Assembly (NCBI GenBank): GCA_965217125.1
Contig: OZ244244.1
Coordinates: forward strand, 1,860,001-1,924,000
DNA from: JAAOIF01 sp965217125
GTDB taxonomy: Bacteria > Pseudomonadota > Gammaproteobacteria > PS1 > Pseudothioglobaceae
DNA: 64,000 bases
Direction of reading: 5' to 3'
Below the pieces are notes generated by a model. It ran no database searches and was not told the origin of the DNA. It saw only the letters and a program-made list of their open reading frames with translations. The translations under genes and the position numbers were made by a program. Shown here in pieces: positions 17,538-27,234 of this stretch. How positions within the stretch are numbered: position 1 is the first letter of the stretch; each line of letters opens with the position of its first letter.

Positions 17538-18233
17538 TTAATAACGCAAAGGCAAGGTGTTTAATTCATCTCGGTAAAATTTCCACTTTGGCATAAATTT
17601 ATCCATCAATGCAATAAAATTATTATTGTGTGATGGTTCAATTAGGTGCATTAGTTCATGCACTATTATATATTCAAGATGTTCAAGTGGTTTTTTTGCT
17701 AACTCTAAATTTAGGCGAATGGTGTATTTTTCTGGTGTGCAACTTCCCCATTTAGTCTTCATTTTATAAACAGTAAAATTAGTAACAGAAACATTTAACC
17801 TTTTTTCCCACTTACTAATTAAAGGGGTTGTTTTTTCTTTTATATGATTACGATACCAATTTTCTAGTATTTGTTGCCGTTTGTTTTTATTGCTATTTGG
17901 GCGAATTTGAAGTATTATTTTAGCGTGTTGTAAAATAACTTTTGGAGTGGTATCACGCTCAACAATATATAACAAGTAGCGCTTACCATTAAAATAATGA
18001 CTCTCTCTATTGATATATTCCCTAGGAGTTTCTCGCTCTTGTTCGTTTAATTTTTTTTGCTGTCTTTTTATCCAGCCTAATTTTGAAATAACAAAAACAC
18101 GAATAGTTTGGATTGCCATTGACATCGGGGCAGAAACTTTAATATGTCCAGTCGGTGGGTAAACACTAAGATGCAAATGTTTTATCTCTTTTTGAGTTAC
18201 CTCAACCAATAAATTATTTAACTTTAAAATCAT
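17538..18233 (-). CDS. YgjP-like zinc metallopeptidase linked to type I R-M
   Basis: A DUF45/YgjP-type putative metallopeptidase of about 231 residues. The zinc site HELMHLIEPSHN (about residues 190-201) provides the HExxH-type helix in the variant HELMH and a downstream His. WGSCTPE upstream is the family signature. This ATG is used; the frame is also open two codons earlier to a TTG overlapping the hsdR stop. It is the last gene of the hsdM-hsdS-hsdR operon. YgjP-like genes are often found at the end of type I R-M operons; the reason is not established. Confidence 0.88.
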   Translation of the reverse strand: MILKLNNLLVEVTQKEIKHLHLSVYPPTGHIKVSAPMSMAIQTIRVFVISKLGWIKRQQKKLNEQERETPREYINRESHYFNGKRYLLYIVERDTTPKVILQHAKIILQIRPNSNKNKRQQILENWYRNHIKEKTTPLISKWEKRLNVSVTNFTVYKMKTKWGSCTPEKYTIRLNLELAKKPLEHLEYIIVHELMHLIEPSHNNNFIALMDKFMPKWKFYRDELNTLPLRY

Positions 18234-18235
18234 TG

Positions 18236-21200
18236 TCAATAACCTTCTTGTTGCAAAATAATATTAAAAACATCCTCAACCTTGCCTTCATCTTCTAGTA
18301 TTTTTAATAATGCTCTTTTTATACTGTTTTCACTAGGTTGGTTACCACGCCAATTATCTTGCTTATTTGTCATAACAGAATCATCAATTTTTAAGGCAAG
18401 TTCTTCATCTTTACCCAAATTATTATATAAAGACATCTTAGCAGGTGTATTAATTGATTTTGGCGTTTTATCATCTTTGCCATCTTTGACTTGCCGAGCC
18501 AATATGGCTATTTTTTTTAAATACTCCGCATACTTTAAGGCTTCTCTCTTGCGATTTTTAATAATTTCGTCCAATAATACCGACATTCTTTCAAAATAAG
18601 CAGGGTCTAATAATTGCTTTTTAAGAATCTTACTGCGAATATTATTTTCAATCGTTTCAGCGGTTAAACGCTCATTTTCTTGTATGGATTGCGGCAAACT
18701 TTTAATCGCATCCGCTATACCACTTTTAACAATAATATCAATCAAAGGCATATCGCCAAAAGGTGAAGTATTAATAGAATCTGCGGCGTTAATATAAGTA
18801 TCCAATAAATGCCTCATATCCGCCTCATAAGGCTTTAAATCTATAATCTCACCACTTGCATGGCGGATAATCTCACGCAACCAAGTATAATGCTGTATGC
18901 GATTTTCTATATATTCAATCTCTTTATTGTCGTATCCTGCTTCCTCTAATGAATCGGATATATTGCTATATGCACGCACAAAGGCCACTGTTAGTTTATA
19001 CAGCATCATTCTTTCTATTTCTTTGTGTTTTAAATCTTCTTTAATTTCAGTGTTACCACAAAAATAATGCGTATATTCTAATTCTGTTTTTGGTTCTTCA
19101 ACCCCCTCACATAATGCCTCTAATGCTTCTAAAGCATCATCTAAGCGACTTTTCTCAACTTCTAAGCGGTCTTTTAACAAAATATCACAATCACTAGCTT
19201 CAAATTCGTCATACTCCAAGTCAGAAGTATAAACAGCCATCGCATTTTCTACTTTTTTAAATAAATCTTTATAATCAACAATATAACCAAAATCTTTACT
19301 GTCATTATTGAGCCTATTAGTGCGACAAATTGCCTGAAACAAACCATGGTCTTGCATTGACTTATCAATATACAAATAACTACAACTTGGCGCATCAAAC
19401 CCTGTTAATAATTTATCAACAACAATCAATAACCGTATATTATCAGGTTCATTGATAAAGCGTTTTTTTATATTATCTTCATAAGTCTCTGTTTTGCTTT
19501 TATTGGGTTGTGCGGTAACATTTTTTAACAAATCGGCATAAGTTTTATAAATAAATTCTTTGTCCGTCTCATTGTTTGTCCCCATATTTTCATTGGTAAT
19601 ATCCCTACTGTATGGGTTATATGAGGTAATAACCGCACATTTATTTTTAAATTCATTATTTTGAAATAACCCATAATAACGACATGCCTCAAAAATACTA
19701 GATGCCACTAAAATAGCATTACCACCACCAGAACTTAAAATAGGCTTGGTGCTAAAATCATATACAATATCAGCTACTACCTTATCCATACGAGGCTTTG
19801 CACTTAACACTTTTTGCATTGTTCCCCATTTCTTTTTTAATTCAGCTTGTTGATAGTCGTTTAAGCCTTTGGTTTTTGTTTTAAACCATTCATCTACCTT
19901 TTTAGGTGAGCTTAATTTTTGGTCAATATCCCTAGACTCATACATTAAATCAAGCACCACTTTATCAGCAACAGCCTCATTAAATTTATAAGTATGAATG
20001 TATTTACCAAATATCTCTAAAGAGGTTTTATCTTTTTTTAATAATGGTGTGCCAGTAAAGCCGATAATAGTCGCATTTGGTATCACTGTTTTCATTGTTT
20101 TATGTAGTTTGCCACTTTGGGTGCGATGACACTCATCAACAAAAACAAATAAATCGCCCTTTACTGGAATAGGATTATTCGCTAACTGCTTAATAAATTG
20201 TTTAAAACTATCAACGCCTTTTTTGCCAAATTTATGCACCAAAGAACACAATAAACGCGGTAATGGCTGAGATAATTTTGCCATCAAATCATCACCGCTA
20301 CTGGTGCGATAAATATCTTCACCAGAATCTGTAAATACTCTTTCTATTTGCTTGTCTAATTCATCTCTATCAGTAACAATCAGCACCCGTGCCTTATGGT
20401 AATTCTCTAAAATCCACTTAGCCAATAACACCATCACAATGCTTTTACCGCTACCTTGAGCATGCCAAATAATGCCGCCATCTTTATTATTATTAATATG
20501 TTTTTGTGCGGCTTTAACAGCAAAATACTGATGCGCTCTGGGTAATTTTTTCTGTCCACCATCAAACAATACAAAGTCATACAAAAGATCAACAAACCGC
20601 TCTTTATTGCATATTTTTTGTAAATATTTGTCTAATTTATAGTCCGTATTGTCTTGCTCGTCCTCTTTCCATTTAAGAAAAAATTTAGCACCTGTGCCAA
20701 TCGTGCCATATTGCAAACCTTCGCTGTTATTACCAGCAAAAATAAACTGAATCGTGGTAAAAAAATGATTAATAGCTTGTTGATTAGTTAGCGATTGGCT
20801 AATGCCATCAATAATAGAGATATTACTGCGTTTTAATTCCAATACCCCAATAGCAATACCATTTATATACAAAACCACATCAGGGCGTTTTTCTTGCTTG
20901 CCAGTGATGGTTACTTCCTCTGCAATATAAAAATGATTGGCAGTTGGTCTTTTCCAGTCAATAAAATATATATGCTCGGTTGGTTTTGCAATATCTGTTT
21001 TAATATCTATGCCATAACGCAATAATTCATAAACGGCTTTATTGTTTTGATACAGGTTTGCATTATAATTATTAGCAGTTTGTTTTAATTGATAGATGGC
21101 TTTTTTAATTTGTGCTTGGTTATATTTCTTTATTAAAAACTTGCTTAATTGCACTTCTTCAATATTACTATTATCTCGCTTACCTTGTAAATTACCTAAA

Positions 21201-21280
21201 TACTCATAACCCATTTGCTCGGTAAATAGCTTGATTACTCGATTTTGAGTATCACGCTCAGTAATTTTCGTCATCTTCAT
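18236..21280 (-). CDS. hsdR: Type I restriction enzyme, R (translocase/nuclease) subunit
   Basis: A 1014-residue motor and nuclease of the type I complex. The N-terminal PD-(D/E)xK nuclease is seen as PDVVLYINGIAIGVLELKRS (Asp near 133, Glu-Leu-Lys near 147). The SF2 helicase core has Walker A GSGKS near 278, DECH near 384 and GFTGTPL near 408, followed by motif VI QAICRTNR. It overlaps hsdS by four bases (ATGA), with GGAG upstream. All catalytic motifs are present, so the enzyme looks functional. Confidence 0.96.
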   Translation of the reverse strand: MKMTKITERDTQNRVIKLFTEQMGYEYLGNLQGKRDNSNIEEVQLSKFLIKKYNQAQIKKAIYQLKQTANNYNANLYQNNKAVYELLRYGIDIKTDIAKPTEHIYFIDWKRPTANHFYIAEEVTITGKQEKRPDVVLYINGIAIGVLELKRSNISIIDGISQSLTNQQAINHFFTTIQFIFAGNNSEGLQYGTIGTGAKFFLKWKEDEQDNTDYKLDKYLQKICNKERFVDLLYDFVLFDGGQKKLPRAHQYFAVKAAQKHINNNKDGGIIWHAQGSGKSIVMVLLAKWILENYHKARVLIVTDRDELDKQIERVFTDSGEDIYRTSSGDDLMAKLSQPLPRLLCSLVHKFGKKGVDSFKQFIKQLANNPIPVKGDLFVFVDECHRTQSGKLHKTMKTVIPNATIIGFTGTPLLKKDKTSLEIFGKYIHTYKFNEAVADKVVLDLMYESRDIDQKLSSPKKVDEWFKTKTKGLNDYQQAELKKKWGTMQKVLSAKPRMDKVVADIVYDFSTKPILSSGGGNAILVASSIFEACRYYGLFQNNEFKNKCAVITSYNPYSRDITNENMGTNNETDKEFIYKTYADLLKNVTAQPNKSKTETYEDNIKKRFINEPDNIRLLIVVDKLLTGFDAPSCSYLYIDKSMQDHGLFQAICRTNRLNNDSKDFGYIVDYKDLFKKVENAMAVYTSDLEYDEFEASDCDILLKDRLEVEKSRLDDALEALEALCEGVEEPKTELEYTHYFCGNTEIKEDLKHKEIERMMLYKLTVAFVRAYSNISDSLEEAGYDNKEIEYIENRIQHYTWLREIIRHASGEIIDLKPYEADMRHLLDTYINAADSINTSPFGDMPLIDIIVKSGIADAIKSLPQSIQENERLTAETIENNIRSKILKKQLLDPAYFERMSVLLDEIIKNRKREALKYAEYLKKIAILARQVKDGKDDKTPKSINTPAKMSLYNNLGKDEELALKIDDSVMTNKQDNWRGNQPSENSIKRALLKILEDEGKVEDVFNIILQQEGY

Positions 21281-23118
21281 GCTGTTACTCCAAATAATTC
21301 TTGAGACTTTCGTATAGAAAATTTAATGTTACTATCAGAGAATAGTTTTTTCTTTAACTTAGCTTGCCATTCTTTGTTTGATAATAAAATTTGTTTAATA
21401 TTTAACACCGTTTCTTCTTGATTGTTTTCCCTTAAATCTAATAAAGCATTATCTACTGTGGTTAGTAGTTCAAGTTTATCATTGCTTATTGTCCTAAATT
21501 GCTCTAACCAATTTAGTGAGTAATCGCCAAACCATTGAATAAAATAATTTTTAGCCTTCTCAATTTCACTACCTGCAATAAAACCACGATATTTATTTTT
21601 AACTGTATATACTGCGTAGTTTTTATTTTGGGTAATCTGTTCAGCGCCACCATATTTTGTTTTTGGATTATAAGGACCAGCAGCTTTTTTAAAATAATTC
21701 TCAACACTCTGCTGTGCATAACGATGCAATAAATAAGATAATTTGGTGTATCGTTTACGCCCTAATGGATACTGTTGTGAGCCAAATATATCAGCAAGAA
21801 CAGCAATTATTACGGCATTCTCAAAATGTTCATTATGTTTTGGTTTAGTTAACTGTAAAATTTGAGTTTCTTGTGGAATTGATGAAATCAATCGTATTTT
21901 TCCAGTTAATAATTCCTGCATCATTGCTTGTTTGATTTGTCGGGCTTTTTTTAGCTTGATTTGTAGGGCGGTTATTTCTTTGTCCATATCGGATAGGACT
22001 TGTGCTATTTTTTGTTGTTCTTTTATGTCTTTAGGGAAAAATACACTCATTTCTCTAAAATTTTTTAGAGATATAACATACCTTGTGCCACTTCCATCAC
22101 ACAATGTTTTAGATTGATGCAAAAAATTATGAGTTTTTAGCATATACAACCCATAAAGACCGTAAATATCAGTTTTATACCTTAGTCTATTTATATGATA
22201 ACTATAAACAGCACCATGCAAATCTTCCATTGCAATAGCCGATATTCCTATATCTTCTCTTATTTCAGATGACGGGGTTAAAAAAATATCCCATTTTTTA
22301 ATATTACAACTTTTTATCTTATTGAAAGAAGTAGTTACTTTATGCTTTAACTCATCTTTATAAAGATAATTTCTTTTATACACATCCATATAGTTTAAAA
22401 GCATAATTTGGGTTTCTGCTGGATTTATTTTTTTATCTACTCCAGCCCCAGTAATATAACTAATTTTTGCTAATTTTTTAGTCGCCCAACCATGTTTTAA
22501 CTTATCATTTGCATACGGATGAAGCAAAATTTGCATCGCCCCTTGCTTAATATGTTGTTTTTTAGTAATTAAAGCATTAAGCGATTCAATCCACGCATCC
22601 ACATCACTTAAAACCTCGGCTATGGCTTTTTGTTCTGGTTTTGGCGGTAATGGAATATTTATATTTGAAAAATCTGTTTTACTTAACATAGGAACAGCCT
22701 GTTCACTTGCTAATAACTTAATTTTAAAATTAACAAACAGTAAAACATAAAATAGATACTCATTACAGTTTGTAATAGAAAATAAAGAATTAATTTGTTG
22801 GTTAGTAGCAAGTATTTTTCCTGCAATAACTACCTTGCCAATTGTAGATCCTATGCACACAAATAATACTGAGCCTTTTTTAATTTTCCTTGATATGCAA
22901 AATCCTTTTTGTGAAAGTTTTTTTTCTGAATTTAAAACATATTTTTTACTATTAATGTCTGCTGGTGAAACAAATAAATACTCATTGCCGTAATTATTTT
23001 TATCTTTTGTTGGAGGGGTTGATCCAGTTGTTATATCAGCTATAGTACCTAATCGTACCACATCCCAATCCTTGGGAATAACACTAATATCCATTTGTTT
23101 ATAACCTCTTTCTACCAT
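21277..23118 (-). CDS. hsdS: Type I specificity subunit with extra C-terminal domain
   Basis: A 613-residue protein. Two target-recognition domains are visible, each ending in a spacer helix: residues about 8-195 (PKDWDVVRLGTIADITTGST, then PPKPEQKAIAEVLSDVDAWI) and about 205-405 (then KEQQKIAQVLSDMDKEITAL). A normal HsdS ends near residue 420. Here about 185 further residues follow, including QQYPLGRKRYTKLSYLLHRY and KKAAGPYNPKTKYGG. That segment looks like a compact helical domain of the kind sometimes attached to R-M specificity subunits; I cannot name it (a Panacea/SocA-like fold is a guess). The start at 23118 overlaps hsdM by 7 bases; ATG at 23094 is an alternative with AGAGG upstream. 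Confidence 0.92.
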   Translation of the reverse strand: MVERGYKQMDISVIPKDWDVVRLGTIADITTGSTPPTKDKNNYGNEYLFVSPADINSKKYVLNSEKKLSQKGFCISRKIKKGSVLFVCIGSTIGKVVIAGKILATNQQINSLFSITNCNEYLFYVLLFVNFKIKLLASEQAVPMLSKTDFSNINIPLPPKPEQKAIAEVLSDVDAWIESLNALITKKQHIKQGAMQILLHPYANDKLKHGWATKKLAKISYITGAGVDKKINPAETQIMLLNYMDVYKRNYLYKDELKHKVTTSFNKIKSCNIKKWDIFLTPSSEIREDIGISAIAMEDLHGAVYSYHINRLRYKTDIYGLYGLYMLKTHNFLHQSKTLCDGSGTRYVISLKNFREMSVFFPKDIKEQQKIAQVLSDMDKEITALQIKLKKARQIKQAMMQELLTGKIRLISSIPQETQILQLTKPKHNEHFENAVIIAVLADIFGSQQYPLGRKRYTKLSYLLHRYAQQSVENYFKKAAGPYNPKTKYGGAEQITQNKNYAVYTVKNKYRGFIAGSEIEKAKNYFIQWFGDYSLNWLEQFRTISNDKLELLTTVDNALLDLRENNQEETVLNIKQILLSNKEWQAKLKKKLFSDSNIKFSIRKSQELFGVTA

Positions 23119-25523
23119 ACAAACCCCATTCTATCAAGATGTTCATTAACAGTTTTTTCCAATTCTGCTACTTGTTGTATTTGTTTAGGTAGTGGCGTTT
23201 CATAGCGTTGTGCTAATGCTTTAATCCGTGTTGTTAAATTTTGACTAATAACCATCATTTCTCTATCAATCTCGCTTTTAAGGATTGGCATCCATTTATC
23301 ATTTATTACCAATTGTTTTATTTGTTTAACGGTTAATTTTGGATAAAAATCGAATAAATTATCATCTAATTGTTTTTCCACCTCTCTAATTTCTTTGTTA
23401 ACTGTGTTTTCATCTGTTAATAAGCTTAAATATTTAATTAAAATCTTATTATCATCTATAAAATTAGGATTGTTTTTTATGGTTTTTAAGTGTGTATTGA
23501 TATTGATTTTATTGATTTTATTCCATTCAAAAAATATACCTTCTTCACCTGTGTTTTCCTCTGCTAATGCGGTTTTCTGATTTTGAATATTTTCTAATTT
23601 AAGGTGTAAATTATCAATAATTTGCTGTTCTTTATTAAAATATCGTTTAATGACTAATTTTTTAGGCACTAAATCACAAGTCCAGCCCTTATCTATCATT
23701 TTATTTTTTTGATTTTTAACCAAAATACGATAAGTATTTGCCTGCCAATAATCGGCTAAAATCAAATAACAATCATCTTGCATAGTTTCATGCCAATAAT
23801 TCATTAAATACTGATAAACATCGTAATTATTAATCAAGGGTTTATTATCATAAATCCTGAGCAGTGCCTCGCTAATATCGCGAATAATATCTTTAGGAAT
23901 AAAGTCATCTTTTTTTAGTTTGTTTAATTGTTGGCTGGTTTTATTTTGCCATTTATTAAATATTTGGTGCATATCATCTATATAACTGATAAATTCTTTA
24001 TGTGTAGAAATAACTTTGTTTATATCGTTTATGTCAATTTTTAAACTCATATAATCAGCACTACGATTAGCAGGAGTAAATAACACAGATTTTAGCGATG
24101 GCAAAACACGCCAATAATCATTGAATTTATCAATATTATTATTGGGTATATCGCCTAATAAGTGGGCTTCAATATCGTGCAAATCCTCTATATCGCCACT
24201 ATCAATATAACGAGGGATATTAAGGTTAAAATCATTGTGCTCAATTTCTTTTAAAGCAACAATTTTGCTATAATTATCTATTTCTTTTTGATTAGAGACC
24301 ACATCAATAATTTTATGTATATCCATTTCCCGCAAACGGTTTTTATTGCCATCTTTAATAAAACCTTTGCTGGCATCAACAATAAAAATACTCTTTCTGC
24401 TTGAGGAATTTTCTTTATCAATCAGCACAATACAAGCAGGGATGCCTGTGCCATAAAATAAATTAGTTGGCAAGCCAATAATGGCTTTAATCCAACCTTG
24501 GCGGATTAATTTTGTTCTAATATTTGCCTCAGAGTTACCTCTAAACAACACCCCATGAGGTAAAATACACGCCCCTTTGCCATTGGATTTGAGCGAATGA
24601 ATAATGTGCAGTAAATACGCATAATCACCATTTTTTGCAGGTGGCACACCATATTTAAACCGTCCATATTCATCGTTTTCAATATTAACTCCAGTTTGCC
24701 AAAACTTATCGCTAAAAGGTGGATTTGCGACAATATAATCAAACCTTTTTAACTCGTTGTTATCTGCTATAAACAATGGCTCGCTAAGTGTGTTTCCTTG
24801 TTTGATTCTAGCGCTGGCATGATCGTGCAAAATGCAATTCATTTTTGCTAAGTTTACAGTGCTAACATCTTTTTCTTGCCCATATAAACTAATATTACTA
24901 TTAACTTCATGAGCAACCTTTAGCAACAATGAACCAGAGCCACATGTGGGGTCATATACAGTGGTTTGTGCTGTTGTTTTTAGGTTGTTAATGCCAATAA
25001 TTTTTGCCATTATCCGACTCACTTCCGAAGGTGTATAAAACTGTCCCTTGCTTTTACCGCTTTGGGTTGCAAAATGACGCATTAAATATTCGTAAGCATC
25101 ACCTAAAAGATCATCATTATCAGCACGATTTTTACTAAAATCTAATGCAGGGTTTTCAAAAATAGCAATTAACTTAGTTAATGTTTCTACTCTTGCCTTG
25201 CCTCTGCCTAATTTTTCAGAATCATCAAAATCTGGCATCCCAGATAATTTGTTTTTTGTTGCCAAAGGTTGGATAATTTTTTTATTAATAAGGTCGCCAA
25301 CATCACTCTTGCCTTTAAATTTAACCATATCAGCAAAACTAGCGCCTTGAGGCACGGCAATCTCTGCATAAGTCTGATTTGCACATTTATCACTAATGTA
25401 TTTGATAAACAGCATAGTTAACACATAATCTTTATATTGACTAGCATCCATACCACCACCACTACGAAGCTTATCACAACTAGACCAAATTGAGCTATAT
25501 AATTCTGATTTTTTTATTGCCAT
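23112..25523 (-). CDS. hsdM: Type I restriction-modification N6-adenine methyltransferase subunit
   Basis: An 803-residue HsdM, first gene of the operon. N-terminal helical HsdM_N domain (about 5-150), then the methyltransferase fold with the SAM-binding motif DPTCGSGSLL near residue 192 and the catalytic NPPF near 266. The family is usually about 500 residues. The remaining 300 form a charged helical region (EKTVNEHLDRMGF at the end), seen in the longer HsdM subtype. The reading frame is intact. No recognisable phase-variation repeat was seen in it. Confidence 0.95.
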   Translation of the reverse strand: MAIKKSELYSSIWSSCDKLRSGGGMDASQYKDYVLTMLFIKYISDKCANQTYAEIAVPQGASFADMVKFKGKSDVGDLINKKIIQPLATKNKLSGMPDFDDSEKLGRGKARVETLTKLIAIFENPALDFSKNRADNDDLLGDAYEYLMRHFATQSGKSKGQFYTPSEVSRIMAKIIGINNLKTTAQTTVYDPTCGSGSLLLKVAHEVNSNISLYGQEKDVSTVNLAKMNCILHDHASARIKQGNTLSEPLFIADNNELKRFDYIVANPPFSDKFWQTGVNIENDEYGRFKYGVPPAKNGDYAYLLHIIHSLKSNGKGACILPHGVLFRGNSEANIRTKLIRQGWIKAIIGLPTNLFYGTGIPACIVLIDKENSSSRKSIFIVDASKGFIKDGNKNRLREMDIHKIIDVVSNQKEIDNYSKIVALKEIEHNDFNLNIPRYIDSGDIEDLHDIEAHLLGDIPNNNIDKFNDYWRVLPSLKSVLFTPANRSADYMSLKIDINDINKVISTHKEFISYIDDMHQIFNKWQNKTSQQLNKLKKDDFIPKDIIRDISEALLRIYDNKPLINNYDVYQYLMNYWHETMQDDCYLILADYWQANTYRILVKNQKNKMIDKGWTCDLVPKKLVIKRYFNKEQQIIDNLHLKLENIQNQKTALAEENTGEEGIFFEWNKINKININTHLKTIKNNPNFIDDNKILIKYLSLLTDENTVNKEIREVEKQLDDNLFDFYPKLTVKQIKQLVINDKWMPILKSEIDREMMVISQNLTTRIKALAQRYETPLPKQIQQVAELEKTVNEHLDRMGFVW

Positions 25524-25597
25524 AAATACTGATATTTATAAAAAATATTGTCTGATTTTACTTTGTTTATTAAATAATTAAAACATAAATCTTAAAC

Positions 25598-25681
25598 GGT
25601 GGAGGATATTACTATAATAAGGATTTCTAGGTTTCTTAATCCGCAAGGCACTGATATTTATATCATCCACCCTAAGAAACC
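25598..25681. other. Nested inverted repeats in the hsdM/ygfB gap
   Basis: The 197-base gap between the start of hsdM and the end of ygfB holds an imperfect stem, GGTGGAGGATAT (25598-25609) against ATATCATCCACC (25660-25671), with one mismatch. Inside is GGATT/AATCC. A competing pair is GGTTTCTTA (25630-25638) with TAAGAAACC (25673-25681); the motif TAAGAAAC recurs near 25700. It could be a structured RNA leader, a protein-binding site or an insertion scar. Confidence 0.45.
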
Positions 25682-25720
25682 ATTTTTAAACCATGTCCCT
25701 AAGAAACTATTTTAAAACCT

Positions 25721-26272
25721 CTAATGAAAAATTTCAGGGGAGATGTAGTTTTGTTTTGAGGGGTGGAGGGTTTCTTGGATGAGTAGTGTGCCGATGCGGA
25801 CGAATTCGATGATTTCATTTAGGTCTTGGGCGTTTTGTTGATTGTCAAGGACTTCAATATCGAGTTTGGAGATTTCGCTAAAATCTTTAATCATTTCCAG
25901 CACGCTTTCGTCATTGGTGCTGATTTTGCATAGCCCTAGACCGACTAAAAATCCTTGACACCATTGGATTAAGGTGTCGGCTTGTTGTTTGAGTGGGTGG
26001 TTGTGGTTGGCGATTAGTAGTTGGAAGTTGAGGTTTGGATTATTGAGTTGTGATAGGGTGTCGTTATAAAGTTGGGCTAATTGTTGGTGTGCGGCTTTTT
26101 GCTTGAGATTGTTAAGGTCGATGCTGACTAAGATTTCGCCAAGCCAATCGTCTAATGCTAAATCAGGTTTGACGCAGGCAAACCCGCATAAAATACCGTG
26201 GGCAGAAGCGATGCTGTCGTCAGTGTTGAGACTGTGCAAGACGGTTTTTACTTGGTCATAATCAGTCTCCAT
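25721..26272 (-). CDS. YgfB/YecA family (UPF0149) protein
   Basis: A 183-residue helical protein of the UPF0149 family: it opens with a TSIAS/HGILCGFAC-like phrase (SIASAHGILCGFAC at about residues 20-33) and has QWCQGFLVGLGL near 105, both characteristic. The family has no settled biochemical role in most bacteria. It is last of the chain mltB-ruvX-pyrB-ygfB, and its ATG overlaps the pyrB stop by one base (TAATG). Confidence 0.85.
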   Translation of the reverse strand: METDYDQVKTVLHSLNTDDSIASAHGILCGFACVKPDLALDDWLGEILVSIDLNNLKQKAAHQQLAQLYNDTLSQLNNPNLNFQLLIANHNHPLKQQADTLIQWCQGFLVGLGLCKISTNDESVLEMIKDFSEISKLDIEVLDNQQNAQDLNEIIEFVRIGTLLIQETLHPSKQNYISPEIFH

Positions 26273-27234
26273 TAAGATTTGCCAGCTAAGATTTCCATCA
26301 CTGCCATACGCACAGCAATACCATTGGTAATTTGCTGGAGGATGACGGATTGGCAGCCATCGGCAATTGAGGGGTCGATTTCAACACCGCGATTGATTGG
26401 GCCTGGGTGCATAACAATTGCATCAGCTTTGGCGAGCGATAGGTGCGCTGTGCTTAGCCCGTAGTTGTTAAAATATTGTTGTTCATTTGGAATATCGGCC
26501 GCTAACATACGCTCTTTTTGTAGGCGCAGAACGATAATCACATCGCAATTTTGAATGCCGGTTTGCATATCGGTAAAACACTCAATTGCTGGACAAGGGG
26601 GCGCATCATATTGCAAATTAGGCGGGGCAATCAGGCGAATATCGCTTGTTCCCAGCGTTTTTAGCGCCTGAATATCAGAATGTGCCACCCGAGAATGTTT
26701 AATATCGCCAACAATGGCAACTGATAAATTCTCAAATTTTTTCTTATGTTGGCGAATCGTCAGCATATCTAATAGGGCTTGGGTTGGGTGGGCGTTAATA
26801 CCATCGCCGGCATTTAAAATAGCCACATTGTTCAAATTTTTAGCAACATGGTGAGGCAGACCATTTTGTTTATGACGAATCACAAACATATCGATTTGCA
26901 TGGCTTTGAGGCTGCGCATGGTATCGAGTAGCGATTCATTTTTTTTGGTGGCTGAATTGGCTAAATCAACATTGATAATATTGGCGCTGGTGCGTTTGCC
27001 GGCAATTTCAAAGGTATTTCTGGTGCGGGTAGATGGTTCAAAAAACAAGTTGGCGATTGACATATCGTCCAGCGCTTTGGATTTTTTTAGATTGCCAGCG
27101 TCATCAATCAGACCATCGGCAATATCAAGAATGTGGGTTAAATGATTTTTCCCCAGCCCTTCAAGACCTAATAAATGAATCAGTTTCCCTGCGGGATTGA
27201 GTTGGATGTTATTGCTAATTAAGTTATTTTTCAT
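26272..27234 (-). CDS. pyrB: Aspartate carbamoyltransferase catalytic subunit
   Basis: Forms carbamoyl-aspartate in pyrimidine synthesis. It is 320 residues from the chosen start. The carbamoyl-phosphate site FFEPSTRTRNTFE, the NAGDGINAHPTQALLD aspartate/carbamoyl site and the C-terminal HPGPINRG are all present. The frame is open seven codons further upstream, but the ATG at 27234 forms an ATGA overlap with the ruvX stop, which is why it is preferred. No dihydroorotase-like or regulatory-chain gene is adjacent. Confidence 0.96.
   Translation of the reverse strand: MKNNLISNNIQLNPAGKLIHLLGLEGLGKNHLTHILDIADGLIDDAGNLKKSKALDDMSIANLFFEPSTRTRNTFEIAGKRTSANIINVDLANSATKKNESLLDTMRSLKAMQIDMFVIRHKQNGLPHHVAKNLNNVAILNAGDGINAHPTQALLDMLTIRQHKKKFENLSVAIVGDIKHSRVAHSDIQALKTLGTSDIRLIAPPNLQYDAPPCPAIECFTDMQTGIQNCDVIIVLRLQKERMLAADIPNEQQYFNNYGLSTAHLSLAKADAIVMHPGPINRGVEIDPSIADGCQSVILQQITNGIAVRMAVMEILAGKS

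Noticed and set aside
17267..25720. tRNA-Phe as integration site of the hsd island
   Set aside because: No copy of the tRNA 3' end was found at the other island boundary and no integrase is present.
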